DNA of 64,000 nucleotides from Pilaira anomala (taxonomy: Eukaryota; Mucoromycota; Mucoromycetes; Mucorales; Mucoraceae). Shown here piece by piece: positions 34,002-46,047 of this stretch. Numbering within the stretch: position 1 is the stretch's first letter; each line of letters opens with the position of its first letter. Both the position numbers and the translations under genes were made by a program. The notes under the pieces are model-generated. The model saw nothing but the letters and a program-made list of their open reading frames with translations. It did no database searches and had not been told where the DNA came from. The stretch covers positions 62,001-126,000 of the forward strand of contig JAIXMQ010000008.1 in the NCBI GenBank assembly GCA_025716855.1. Direction: 5' to 3'.

Positions 34002-34688
34002 TTATCTTCGTACAGCAGCTGAAGCAAGTTTGCCTGCTTCCTTAAGACCTTCAGCAAATCTGCGATCAGTTCCATTAGTAAATTCAACTACACCCTTCCT
34101 TGATTGCATTAAATTTAATGTGATTTCAAATAAGTCTTTATTCTTTACTGGGTCGCCTTTCGTGGTTTTCCAACCGTTTGAAATCCACTTTTTTGACCAA
34201 AGGGTAACAGAATTTATAACATAATCCGATGCAATTACGATTTTCAAATGTCCTGGGTCATTTTGACTTTGTTTTAGGCAATAATTGACTGAGCTAATTT
34301 CAGCTCTACGGTTAGTTTGACTTATTCCATTCAAGCGCTCACTGGCGTTACGAGAATTACTTTTGCCCCAATAAATTCCGTATCCCCCTCGAGCATGCGG
34401 TTTTCCATTATTTAAACATAAACCCTCGACATACACCACTGAGCTTCCTTGATGAATAAATGTAGGAGGAGGATTATCATCCTTTAGACCAAGCTTTACA
34501 AGAACATCCAGTAAATCAGATAAATCAGTTAAGAACGCTTGTGCTTCCTCTCTGGTCAAAAACTTCTTAAACAAGGCACCATCATGTTCTTTGATTTGTT
34601 CTTCACATCCTTCCCAGGTGTTGTAAATACCTGGACACTTGCCATAACGTACTGCATAAAAGTATGTCTGTTTTTTGGGGTTTGTCAT
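34002..34688 (-). CDS. RNase H1-like protein with degenerate active site (paralogue 2)
   Basis: Single exon, 228 residues, same order as paralogue 1. The hybrid-binding domain is well kept (FYAVRYGKCPGIYNTWEGCE, KKFLTREEAQAFL). In the RNase H part the first catalytic Asp is Glu88 (VVYVEGLCLNNG), the Glu of RAE is present (RRAEISSV, Glu130), the Asp of T-D-S-x-Y-V is Ala153 (VIASDYV), and the A-D-x-L-A Asp is Gly (KEAGKLA). The pattern of lost residues differs from paralogue 1 at the first and second positions, but both lack the third and fourth. Same strand as paralogue 1, 1.2 kb apart: a tandem duplication. Activity is unlikely; binding is expected to persist. Confidence 0.85.
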   Translation of the reverse strand: MTNPKKQTYFYAVRYGKCPGIYNTWEGCEEQIKEHDGALFKKFLTREEAQAFLTDLSDLLDVLVKLGLKDDNPPPTFIHQGSSVVYVEGLCLNNGKPHARGGYGIYWGKSNSRNASERLNGISQTNRRAEISSVNYCLKQSQNDPGHLKIVIASDYVINSVTLWSKKWISNGWKTTKGDPVKNKDLFEITLNLMQSRKGVVEFTNGTDRRFAEGLKEAGKLASAAVRR

Positions 34689-35561
34689 AGTGATGTAAAT
34701 TTTTTTTTAAAAAAAAAAATAAGAAAAAGGAGCTTTTAGTTCTTAAATACTTTGAACTGGGACAAGTATTATTATTTTGCCATCCCGTTGTGGTTTTAAA
34801 TAAAACTCAGAACATTTAACCTGTTAGAAGCGCAAATGGCTCTTGAGACCTTGGTATTAGTTGACCTTAACTAGAAATAGGTCTCTTTTATTTTATTTTT
34901 GAGAACTGTTTGTGCGAAAATCGAAATTAGATTGATATTTTATCTTTCTTGAAAGTTCTGTATACTGGAGCTAAAAAAAGACATGATTTTAAAGCTTGTT
35001 GTAAACGGGTTACTTTTCTAAATTATAAAGGCTTTTAGACTGACAATATATTTCATTTGAGTTTTATCTATCTGAAGGTCGTATCATTAAGGGTTTGAGT
35101 TCTAGAATGATAAAGTTTGTGTAAGAATACATAGTTTACGAAGTAAAAAGAAGAGATATAGACTATATGCTATTTCAGACAGTTTATGCAATTTAATTAC
35201 TAAAAAAAAACAGGATTCAAGCTTGGGACAATTCAAACAGTACATGATATATACAACAAATTTATAAATACATTACAACACCCGAAAGAGCATTAACGTG
35301 ATAAATTCAAAATGAATCAATATTACAAAAGTACATATAGGCTGAAACAAGTGAACAGATGCAAATGTATAACAGGGTTTTCTTTTCCGAGTTCATTCAT
35401 TCAAATATAATCAGAATTATTTAAATACCTATGTAGCATACATATTAGCTATCTTTACTAGTTAGAAGAAAGTGTTGGTAATACCAAATTATGTAAGACA
35501 TACATACAAATATATACAGTAAGTGTTTGGCCAAGTTTATTTCTGAAATAGTCGATTCTTA
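34689..35561. other. Intergenic, no gene seen
   Basis: AT-rich spacer ending at the TA (35560-35561) that flanks the second Fanzor element. No supported gene. Confidence 0.55.
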
Positions 35562-35735
35562 CAGGGTTTCCCACTATTTTTGGGAATTGATATGGAAAAA
35601 ATTTAAAAGTTAATAAGACCCAAGTGAAAGTTGATGGAATAAATTTTGTATCAAGGTTTTCCAAAGCGATAACTAAGGAGGATAATTATAGTTTTTTTCC
35701 CCAGTTTAATCGGGTCATAGTTTTTTCTTTTGATT

Positions 35736-35771
<36 letters not shown>

Positions 35772-35799
35772 ACTTCTCAAGAATATCGCAGGTTTCAGA

Positions 35800-37664
35800 T
35801 CAGTTTCCCAAAATTAAGATACAATCCTTTCCAAATTTTTTTCTAATGTTTTTCGAGAAACGTTTGGTTGATTGAATTTCATTGATATGGGCACTGAGCT
35901 TCATCTTTCTAAAGGGGATAAAGTCTTTCTTTCTCTTTTCCTTCTCTACATCTTCATTTGAATAGTATTCTTGCATCTTAGAAGTAACTTCAGCTCTAAT
36001 CTTTAAGTATTCAACAAATGCTTCCTTCTTTACTGTGAGTGGCGAGCACTTGCTGAGTTTTTCCTCGCAATCTCGAATGTCTTTTGGTTTCAACTGTTGC
36101 CACAGCTTTTTAAATTTTGTTGATTTTGTTTCCTTTGCTTTTTGATTTCTCGTGTACCTGTAAATTTTTTTGTTATTGACTGTGCTATCTTCGTGCATAC
36201 AATAAATTAGATCACGTCGACCAGGATCAATGAATACACATTTTCCATCTGTAGATCGTAGTTCCTCGTTGGGGATTTGTTCAATATATTTGAGTTCTTC
36301 ATCTTCCACTAAACTGGCCTTGGGATTACTTGTACCACCTTTAGACGTGCCGAAATTTTGTTTTATTACAGAAATACCTATGCCATCTGTCATTATAGTT
36401 CCTCTGAACTTCATGGAGCTGTTTAGGCCTTGATCTTTGAAAGGTTTTGAAGATAAATTTAGGACTTTTCCCCAGATATACCGTTTATCCAATTTGCTTC
36501 TTTGGGAATTTTTTAATATATGATTGTTCAATATCATAGTATCAATAGTCATATATGACGGAATAAAAGTCTTTCTTACAGGAAAGCATTGGAATAATTT
36601 GAACTTGTTAGCCTCGCATACCGTACCCACTCTATTTAAGGCTGAAAAAATTTTCAGGCTTTTGGAGCCTTAAATCGTATCATAGCCTTATTTCTGATTT
36701 GAGGAAGTTAGATATGGCCAAAATTTTCAGAGAATTGCGGCCTTAATCGGAAACGGTCTTAAATCGAACGGCCTTAAATAGAGCCGGTACTATATCTCTG
36801 CTAGTTTAAAATGAGCAAGTAAGTGTTTTCCTGGATTTGTAATAGCATCATAATAAATGGAATCTTTTTTAAACTTGTAAGTTTCAGGATAAGCAGAAAG
36901 TATGTTCTTAATACAGTTGATAATAGCCTTTTGATCTTGGAATTCTTTTGGGATTCGACTGATATCTCTTGATGGAATAGCCAGTTTAAGTTGTGTAGCA
37001 GGTTCCAGAATGTTACTTTTAATTTTGGCTTTAGTTTCCTCTTTTGAGTAGCCTTGCTTTTTCAAATCGCTAGTCAATTGTGAGATACGTTGCTTCAGTC
37101 CAATCAGTTTATTGACAACCATTCTTAGCTTATTTCCAAAATCTTTAGTGATTGCATTAATACAAGCAGTTTGTATTTTTGTAGCTTCATATGAGGCTAT
37201 TTGTTGAGCAGAGGGTAGTTTGATTGGCGTGAATTATGACTCTCTACAATACGATGCTTTATACTTGTTTATCATCTCTCTATATGCCTTTACTTTGCCC
37301 GATAGTCTATTAACATTCACAGTTTTACTGTCTAAAAGTGATAAAAACATTTCCTTGTAAAATCCTTGGACTGCATACTCTTCTAAATTAAGATTAAGCT
37401 CTTGGATAAATATGTATCTTGTAAACGAATACGTATGGGTAAAGATAATATGAACGTCATGAACGAGTTTCTTCAAAATAGAAAAATATTGAGGTTTCCA
37501 TCCTATTCCAGTAATTGAAGACTTTACAGTCATAACCTTTTTACCATTACCATCAGTGTTTATTGATAATGTATTTACCTGTGAAAATAAATGTGAGCAA
37601 AATAATACATTTAAAACTGTTAAAAATACTTACAGAGGTATATTGTTCAACGGATCCCTCCATT
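35800..37664 (-). pseudogene. Fanzor nuclease remnant, RuvC-II/zinc/RuvC-III part deleted
   Basis: Corresponds to copy 1 from the first exon (ATG 37664, MEGSVEQYTS) to ILILGN, where the frame stops. The RuvC-I motif FIDPGRRD and the N-terminal block SSYEATKIQ-like region are present in pieces. A frameshift near 37235 and the MITE (36621..36792) interrupt it. Everything from the RuvC-II segment to RuvC-III is missing. In this copy the N-terminal frame runs to KLAEI and meets CEANKFKLF exactly when the MITE and one TA are removed. That confirms the insertion site in the ancestral gene. It cannot make an active nuclease. Confidence 0.85.
36621..36792. mobile_element. MITE inside the Fanzor gene, copy 2
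   Basis: 172 bp, same sequence and same insertion point as 4223..4395, with TA at 36619-36620 and 36793-36794. A few substitutions and one deletion distinguish the two copies, so they are not a recent exact duplication. Confidence 0.85.
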
Positions 37665-38248
37665 TTTACTCAAGGGCTAAATTGTTAAGAAAGAGGAAAG
37701 AACAAAGAAGAAGAAGAAAAAAAAAAAGAAGGATTTTGATAGCATTTATCAAACTGGTTATTGGTTTTTGGGACTGGTAAAAAAAACTTGTTTGTATTTT
37801 ATAACGTAAGCAATTACACTAATTAACCAATGCATGATGATGCATCTCCTATCTCATTTTTGAATACCATACTTTTTCAATTATTTTATAAAAATAAGAG
37901 AAAGAAAGACTTAATCCCTTTTAGAAAGATGAAGCTCAGTACCCATATCAATGAAATTCAATCAACCAAACGTTTATCAAAAAACATCAGAAAAAAATTT
38001 GGAAAGGATTGTATCTTAATTTTGGGAAACTGGTCTGAAACCTGCGATATTCTTGAGAAGTCAAAAAAAACTCAATCAAAAGAAAAAACTATGACCCGAT
38101 TAAACTGGGGAAAAAACAATAATTATCCTCCTTAGTTATCGCTTTGGAAAACCTTGATACAAAATTTATTCTATCAACTTTCAAACTTGGGTTTTATTAA
38201 CTTTTAAATTTTTTCCATATCAATTCCCAAAAATAGTGGGAAACCCTG

Positions 38249-38808
38249 TATGTACCCGTACATTGTTGGTGTGTACGAGATTGAGCTAGGCTCACCCCAT
38301 TTTATACTGATAAACTGATCATAAAATGCTCAGGGTGATCCAGTGTGTTAAAAATTATTTCAGGGTTAAGACAAATATGATGGTAGCTCATTTCAAGGAA
38401 GTGATTAATTTCTTAGAAAAGAATTATATTTGTTTGCAAACATAATAATTAATCAAATATAATAAAAACTTTAATTACAATGACAGTCAAAGTATAGCGA
38501 TCTTATTAAACCAGATTAACCCTTTATGAAGTATAGTTACGATGACTTGTGAAAGAGTTACTCTTTAGTCATAGTTTCTCTCGAATAGATATTAGAAAAT
38601 TGTTTTCAAACTAACTCTAACTTTGAAGTATGAAAGTGGTTAATGTCTTTTTCTTGTTCTGATGAAACAAAATAAGGAACTTTATTTATAAACAGTATCG
38701 TGGGAGAAACACGATGTATAAAAAAGCCATCACATGCTGTAGACAACTTTTTTCTATCCTTTTCCTTCTACTACTTTTTATTGTTGTTGGTGATAGTCCA
38801 AAAATAAT
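38249..38808. promoter_or_regulatory. Spacer and promoter of the prolidase gene
   Basis: About 560 bp from the Fanzor element end to the prolidase start. A TATA box (TATAAAAAA, 38717..38725) lies about 85 bp before the ATG, followed by a pyrimidine-rich leader. Confidence 0.6.
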
Positions 38809-40401
38809 ATGAGCTCTTCGATCACTTTTCCTTTGCCAGCACGTTTGCCAACTCGTCTAAATTATTTGAAGTTAAAAGAGCATTTATCGCCTGTACCGCG
38901 CAATTCATTGATTTATCTTCGAGGTGGAAAAAGTAAGACTCGGGATGATACGGATGTGGAACTTGACTTTCGACAAGAGAGTAACTTCTTTTATTTATCT
39001 GGAGTAGAGAAATCAGGATTTCATATTATTATCTCTCTCACAATTGATAGAATATTTCTAGTTCCACCTACTATTTCGCTTACAGAACAATTATGGAAGG
39101 GTACACCTGATACGAACACGGAATTGTTGGATAAATATGATGTAGATTTTATTTTAACAGAAGAACAAATTGAAGGTTTCATCCTGGAAACGCAACCACA
39201 TGTTATTTATACACTTGATACTTCTGATGCAGGTTATATACCGGAAAAGTACCGGAATAAGATTGATGCTATTCGTTTGCGAGGTGCTCTGAACGAATCC
39301 CGCTTGACCAAACTTCCATGGGAAATATCCATGCTTCGTTATTCTGCTCATATTTCATCTCATGCTCACATGGATCTTATGGCTCTATGTGGTAAACGAA
39401 GAAAAGAAATTATGTATGAGCAAGAGCTGGAGGCTAAATTTAGATGGGTCTGTTCAAGGAATGGATTGGTTAGGCAATGTTACATTCCTATTGTTGCTTC
39501 GGGTTCTCGTGCAGCCATATTACATTACACTGATAATGATAAAATAATACCAGGTGGCCCACATACACTTATTTTAGTGGATGCAGGAGGTGAATATAGA
39601 TGCTATGGCAGTGATGTGACACGAACTTTCCCTGTAAGTGGCGTATTCTCAAATGAGGCGAAAACAATTTATAATATTGTATTGAAAGCTCAAAACGTAG
39701 GTATAGGTATATAAATACATATAAAACGTATAATGTTGATAAATCGGAAACATAGGCCGTCCTGGAACGTATCAAACCTGGTGTTTACTGGAGAGATATG
39801 CATGCATTGGTAGTACAAACATTAGTTCATGAACTGGTACAAATAGGTTTATTAGTTGGCAAGGAAGAGGAGTTAATTAATATAGGTGTATATCGAGCCT
39901 TTTATTTCCATGGTAAGTGTCCTTAGTATATCAAATGATAAAGCATTACTGGATATTAAAAATAATATTTTTTTAGGTACGGGACATTCAGTTGGACTTG
40001 ACTGTCACGATGTTGGAGGGTAAACAAACAAAGGGACTTTGTTTATAAGTTTTGACATGTGTACTCATAAACAAAATTTTATATATAGACGGGAATTCGG
40101 CATAGTTGAGAACCCAGGGTTGGTTGAAGAAGAAGGGAATGAGTTGAATTTTAATAGAGTATTACAGGAAAATATGGTAGTTACAGTTGAACCAGGAATT
40201 TACTTTCATAATGTCAGTATTAACATGTGGGCAACCAATCGAAACTATGCACATTACTTTAATATGAGAAAGATCAATCAATACAGACCTGTGGGAGGTG
40301 TTCGTATTGAAGACACTATATTAATTACAGCAGAGGGACACGAAAACTTTACAATTGCACCAAAAGAAGTACAGGACATTGAAGCACTAATGAAATCTTA
40401 A
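38809..40401 (+). CDS. Xaa-Pro dipeptidase (prolidase), M24B family
   Basis: Four exons: 38809..39696, 39756..39912, 39977..40019, 40089..40401. They sum to 466 residues, close to human PEPD (493). The N-terminal AMP_N domain (residues 1-160) includes NFFYLSGVE. The pita-bread catalytic domain shows all five metal ligands in order: LVDAGGEY (Asp258), GSDVTRTFP (Asp269), GTGHSVGLDCHD (His352), MVVTVEPGIY (Glu) and GGVRIEDTI (Glu). The enzyme splits dipeptides ending in proline, using two metal ions, in the cytosol. The third exon is only 43 nt. The segment HNVSINMWATNRNYAHYFN between the two Glu motifs reads through; a hidden intron there is possible but not needed. Confidence 0.93.
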
Positions 40402-43271
40402 CTTTTTTTAAATTGAATCGAAAATACCATTTTTTCTCTTCTTTTCTCATAAAAATATAACAAGCAATAAAATTGGCTATCTTGCTTATTGTAATCATTT
40501 GTTTCACTATTTAAATCACGGAATCAATTGTTGAATTTTAAGAGCATGCTGTGTGTCGACATTACTTTACACTTTTAAGGAATATTTCCACCAATGGTAT
40601 ATCTATCCTTCTTTTTTTTTTAATAAATCACATAAAACATTACAACATAAATACAAGTAAATTCTTGGGGCCCCACAATCGACACCACAAAAAAAAAGCT
40701 ATTTGCGACGCAGACTTTTGACCTTTGGAGTTCTTGACTGTGGTGTAGTAGATATATTTACGTGGTGCCTTTTGAGCTTTATGCATTAACCAAAGGCTTC
40801 AAAGAGCTAATATTTTACTTATACTTTATTAACCGTATTAGTTCAAATTTAGTTAGAGATAAAAACAACTATTTTGCTTCTACTTGATTTTTGCAATGAA
40901 TTAAAGATATAATAACTAAAAGAAAAAAAAAAGTCTACTGTGAGTGGTTAACAAAGATAAATGTTAAGGTAAACAATAGAAGTCTATATGTAAAAAATAA
41001 TGTGATTTTGGGGGACAATCTTGAGGGAAACTTATTGAATGGTACATAAAGACTACACTTTAACAAAAAAGAATGGTTTTATTTATATATATCACAGCAT
41101 GTCAAAGGAAAGTAGGTTTAATATGAACTTTTTGTTTATTACTTTTTTTATTATAATAATTACTTGAAAAAAGTTTCCCAAGACTAACCACGAGGAGGTC
41201 CACTAGCTGAAGTCTCTTAACAACGGATGAGTACAACAACACAACACAATCAATGATAATATCTTTCTTAGAGATGACTACCAAGATTAGAACCATCAAT
41301 CCAACTCTCCCTTCGATATCCGTATGGTTTTACGTGCCATTATATCCAGGATTAAACAGCACGGACCGCTCGTAAATGAGAACGGAAGAGAAGGAAGCAG
41401 AACTTAACAAGATAGAACATTACTCTCCAAAAAATATAATCACTAACTGCTGTGGTGTTGTGGCAATGACCAACCTTTGATAATAATACTTTCCTTTGAG
41501 ATGCCATCTACCAAAATGATGAGAACCATCAATCCGACTCTTCCTTCGATATCCGTATGGTTCATGTGTGCTAAAATAAACCTGTTTGATATCATGTGTG
41601 GCGCCCAAAATTTGTTGGGATTTAAAACACGCATAAATGTATGTCTGTTTCTTATCACCTATTTAATATGAGACTCCTAAACAAAACGTCAATAAAAGTA
41701 TAAAAAATGTACATATAACACACACAACCATTTATCTTGACGTCCTTATTTTTTATTACATATTTGAAATAATTTGTACATATTTAACCCATAAAGTTGA
41801 CACAGAAGAGATAACTAATCCACTTAAAAGAGCTGCTAGCGAACAAGATTATTAGAAACCTAATTTCGACATCACGAGACTAAAAAAAGTTATATAAATA
41901 CCTGACCCTTTTTTCATGTTTTAAAACATATTTACTGACCTTGACCTAAAATTTTTTTTCAAATCATCAAAAATTTGACTTTAAAGCACTACAATGACTT
42001 CCAACACATAAAAACTTGATGAAAAAGTCACATTAGCATGAAATTTTTTTCTATGTAAAAAAAACAGCTACTTTATTAGGGAGGCACGAATTCATGGATA
42101 TGCAAAATCCAGAATATGGCATCTTTAATCTATAATAATGAGCACAATCAAATAATTTCACATTATTTGCAACTACTTGTATATATAATGGTATTCATTT
42201 TTCTAGAAAAAAAAAGTACTTAAAGTACGTATATATCTAGTTAAACTATATGAAAAAAAAAGATGATAAATAATTTTTACATATGAGGTACATACGTGAT
42301 GATCTTTATTTTTCTGTCTTTATACATGAGTAATAATGAATTTATGTGAGCATTAGTTCATGTTTTATAAGCAGAAGGACTTGGATAAAGTAAAGAAAAG
42401 AAAGTAGAGTTTAAGAGTAGAATATAATGGAGAGATAAATATATATAAGGGATTCCAATATGTAAAGAAGTAAAAATATGAAATATAATAAGATAGTTAA
42501 ATCAATAGAGAATTTCTATTATTTTATAACAGACAGTTAAGGTACACTGCTGTTAAAGAAGGATAATAAAATAAGGTAAAACTAGGTGTAACCACCTATG
42601 ATTTTTCAAAAATAAAAAAAAGTAGGACATTCTACAAGGTCACTATATAAATTAGCATACCTTTCTTTTTAAATTATAGTTTTCTTTTCTATTTAAATAT
42701 CTTATTTTCAAAATGAGAAAACTATGGACAAAGGGTACGCACTTAAAAGTTGAAAGAAGTATAGGGATATGATGATTTAGTATTTAGTGAATAATATAGT
42801 AATGTCAACATCCAGACTCCGGGATTAAATATCAAATAAAATAGGAAGCGCATGAAATTATAATAATAACAATAAAAAGATAAAGAGGTGGTTTCACACA
42901 CTAAACATTAAAATGATAAAGATATCAATTTCTCACATTAAACTAATAAGAAATATATAAATCTTAACAACGTGCTGATATCTTTCTTCTATTATGATAT
43001 CGCATCAATAATAGCTCGTTAACTAGTCCGTAAAATAAAGAAACATACATACCCTCTCAAATAACAAAATAGATACCTTTTTTACTCTAATAAAAAATAT
43101 GGTAACTAACAGTCTCAAAAATACTTTATTAGTTTTATCTTTTATTTCCAACTATCAATTTATTCTACATCACAACATGACAAGAACTATTTTTTATCAT
43201 ACAATCTGATCAATCTTTTCCTTGGATTGATATTATGTTTTCCCAGTTTCTGGATAGAATTGATAGTTCGT
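40402..43271. other. Gene-poor AT-rich region with diverged duplicate segments
   Basis: About 2.9 kb with no supported gene. Two related segments of about 100 bp, near 41262..41345 and 41497..41590, share GAACCATCAATCC and TTCGATATCCGTATGGTT in the same orientation, about 230 bp apart, and are clearly diverged. The stretch from 41700 to 43270 is extremely AT-rich. A minus-strand piece near 40690-40800 looks faintly coding (ends SLRRK) but could not be assigned. Confidence 0.5.
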
Positions 43272-43403
43272 TGTTGGGATAATCTTTATTCCAACAGTTT
43301 TATTATTTTTATTTTTTGTTTACAGGCTATATATAATATTACTACTTAATATTGATAGATAAGTAATGTATTTCTGCTTGTAACAGCCGTTCTTATCCCA
43401 ACA
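43272..43403. mobile_element. Possible solo LTR or short terminal-repeat element
   Basis: A 132-bp segment starts TGTTGGGATAA and ends TTATCCCAACA. It is thus bounded by an 11-bp perfect inverted repeat with TG...CA ends, like LTRs of Copia-type retroelements. A similar TGTTGGGAT start occurs at 41618, where on the other strand a GGGCGCC primer-site-like box lies just inside. No 5-bp target duplication is visible (TTCGT left, CAAGG right), so this is tentative. Confidence 0.4.
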
Positions 43404-44214
43404 CAAGGTGGCTAAGCTTATATCGAGACTGTTACCAGTAAATATCTCTTATTTTCTATTAATATTAATTGAATATGTATTTATTTTATTTTATTTTGAT
43501 TTTTTGATTTTTTGATTTTTTGATTTTTTCCTTTTCTTCCTTCTTCTCTAAACCGTATTCAATCAAAACCTGCTTTTATGGCAACCGAACGAAGTTGTAG
43601 ATGTATCTGGCGGGTAGACCGCAATTTGAATTTTGGTACTGGTCTGGTTCTTACTGGATGTAGAAGGAAGGATGACGGCTCATCTCTTGATACACAAAGA
43701 GGCCACCCAGTTGCGTACGTTGGTGATGGTTACGGCGGGGTATGCTAGTGAAACCGGTTGACTCCCTTTGATTTGTATTTCTCTGATGTGATTTACAGCA
43801 CTAAGAATTGCTTATTTACGTCTTGGGTGAACCGCAGTACTTCTCAACATGTTTATCATGGAAGCTTGTAATCGTGTAGTAGCATGTTTATACCTAGGCG
43901 ATTATATGTTCTATAAATGGTGTTGCGGAGGTACCGATAGCCTTTTTTGTATAGATATGTTGCGTCCTTTTGTCTGTGGTAGAGCAGAATGGTGGTTGGT
44001 AATGGCAGCCGTGTGTAATCTTTGTTTAGGGCTTGAGTTCTTCCTCGTATGAATTGGTTCTGTATTGCTTGACCTTTGCCCGATGGTGTTATTGTTATTG
44101 TCTATTTTGTTTAGTCTTGGTAAGGGGCCTACAGGATTCTAGGTTTATTTTTTTCTCGGTCATGCTCTGAAGTGTTGGTGCCTTGTGTCGGTGGTTCTAA
44201 AGTATCAGTCAGCC

Positions 44215-44252
<38 letters not shown>

Positions 44253-46047
44253 ATCAAAAAAATCAAAAAAAAAATATAAAAAAATATAAAAAAATAAAAA
44301 TAAAAAAGTGCTGGACACTTCAAAAATCTGTAAATATTTTTCCTCATTTGACGACTCAACACTGTATGTACATGTATCTCCTGTAAATATCAAAATTCGC
44401 TCGTTGTCAAAACCTTGTATATTCCCAATCTTGTAATTTTTTCTCTCTCGTCTGAATGCTGGGCATTGTAGCAAACTGTATATACAAATAATCAAAATAA
44501 AAAAAAATGGCTGGTACTTTAGTTTTTCCTTCGGTACAACACTTTCAAGACAGAGGGTGGCAGAGAAAAGAATAACCCTTCAATCCCGTAACTCCCTTAC
44601 CGAGTCTAGACAAGGTATACTTTATCAAAAACCCATAGGTCAAGGAGCAAGGGATGCAGAACCTCTTTGTATGGTGATCTCAGGTCTTTTCAAAGATTAC
44701 ACGCCATCATTTCGCGTAGAAGCCACTGTATTTTACATGAAAAGGTTGTCAGTAATAAAGATGCATACTTTTTATAGACGTCTGATTCTCCTAGGAGTAG
44801 TGTTACTACAAGACTACTCGCTGAAGTGGTATTCACCTATTGGTTGTCACTGTACATAGCTCAAAATATTGTAGGCATGAACTAGTGTTGAGCGGATGCA
44901 CTACGGATGAGGGGCACTTATCAATAGGGGGAAGACTGGGGGATCTGGTATACTATCGGAGTAATGCAGTCAATGCGTAATGGTGAAGTGGTAGTGTATG
45001 GAAGAGCAAGTGCAGTTTGCTATTTGGATGTCTTATTTGGTAGCTCTTGGTTCTTAGTATTGAATGTGACGACTTTGCTGGTCAAAAGTTCTGGGCAGTC
45101 TGGGCATGTATCCTCCGTTTTGTGGTAATCGTAACAACCTCATTGAGTGTAAAGCAAGGGCCCTATAGTGAAGTGAATAAGCTGGTGCCATACAAGTTGG
45201 GCTTCGGCTCAGGCGAGAAGGAATCAAGGACCCTTGACCGGTGCGCCTTGTTCTATAATCAAAATTCTTTGTTTGTTGATATTAGGTACGGATAATAAGT
45301 AGTAAGAGCGGGATGTCTTGATTGTATGTCTCGTTAGTCGTGTGGTTTTTATGAATCTTCTATTTGTTTGACGATACAGAATAGGGTACCGTTAGTTGGT
45401 GGCGGGTAAATAGACCGCGGGACGTGATCCTACGTCTAACACAATATGCTTGCATGAGCAGATCCAGTTGATCGTATCTTGGGTTTTATTGCATTCCCTA
45501 ACACTTTACAAGCGGTAATATTTTTGGGATCAGATGTGTTTTCGCCTACTCGTGGCTGTTGTCCTGTTAGTATCATTGTAATTTTTATAATGATTAGTTT
45601 GAGAACCAAGAGAAACACTTTTTTTTTTATAGTTATCTAATTATTAAATAAAACAAAACCTTATTTTTAATATATCATTTTAATGCAGTACATCTGTCTT
45701 AAATCAAAAGTTTTTTCTTCTGCTGCTGTGAGCGTATAATATTTAAGGATCAATAAGTTCGCTAACTATCTATGTCAATATGAAATTTCTGGTCAACACA
45801 GAGGGTTTTGATTTAAAACGGGGCATTTTATTTCTAGTTTTTTTTTAGCAAAAGACAGAATTTATGATTAAAACAAAAGTAAATTTTTATTAATATTGGG
45901 AGAGAGAGAGAAATGCAAAAAAAAAGAAAGGGTACCAAAAATGAGAGATGTAAAATTAAATATATATTATTATTATTATTATTCTTTTTGTTGTTTATGT
46001 ATGTTGTTTGGTGTTTGTGTGTGTGTGTGTGTGTTTGCGTATTGAAT
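43404..46047. other. Region of unlike composition, probably decayed repeat
   Basis: From about 43540 to 45600 the GC content rises and long frames are absent or lack any domain (43849..44052, 44557..44859 and 45047..45295 are unassigned). A 31-A run (44216..44246) and an AAAAT-rich tract follow in the middle. The motif GGCGGGTA[AAT]AGACCGC, a small hairpin, occurs near each end (43607 and 45398). The composition suggests a degenerate mobile element or a non-coding locus. Nothing specific is recognised. Confidence 0.4.

Larger units (their letters stand above)
35562..38248 (-). mobile_element. Fanzor-bearing transposon, copy 2 (deletion derivative)
   Basis: 2687 bp, flanked by TA at 35560-35561 and 38249-38250. 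The ends are perfect inverted repeats for the first ~60 bp (CAGGGTTTCCCACTATTTTT and on). The arms reach about 375-400 bp each (35562..~35945 and ~37890..38248). Unlike copy 1, the left arm lacks the C-terminal catalytic segment of the nuclease, so both arms now have the same structure. A run of 32 T (35739..35770) has grown in the left arm where the right arm has 8 A. The central unpaired region holds the N-terminal Fanzor coding part and the MITE. Confidence 0.85.

Noticed and set aside
40690..40800. Minus-strand fragment that might be a ribosomal-protein-like end (KSLRRK)
   Set aside because: Only about 30 residues, with several stops and no matching upstream exons.
44129..44495. Phe-rich minus-strand frames
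   Set aside because: Translation of the poly-A and AAAAT tract.
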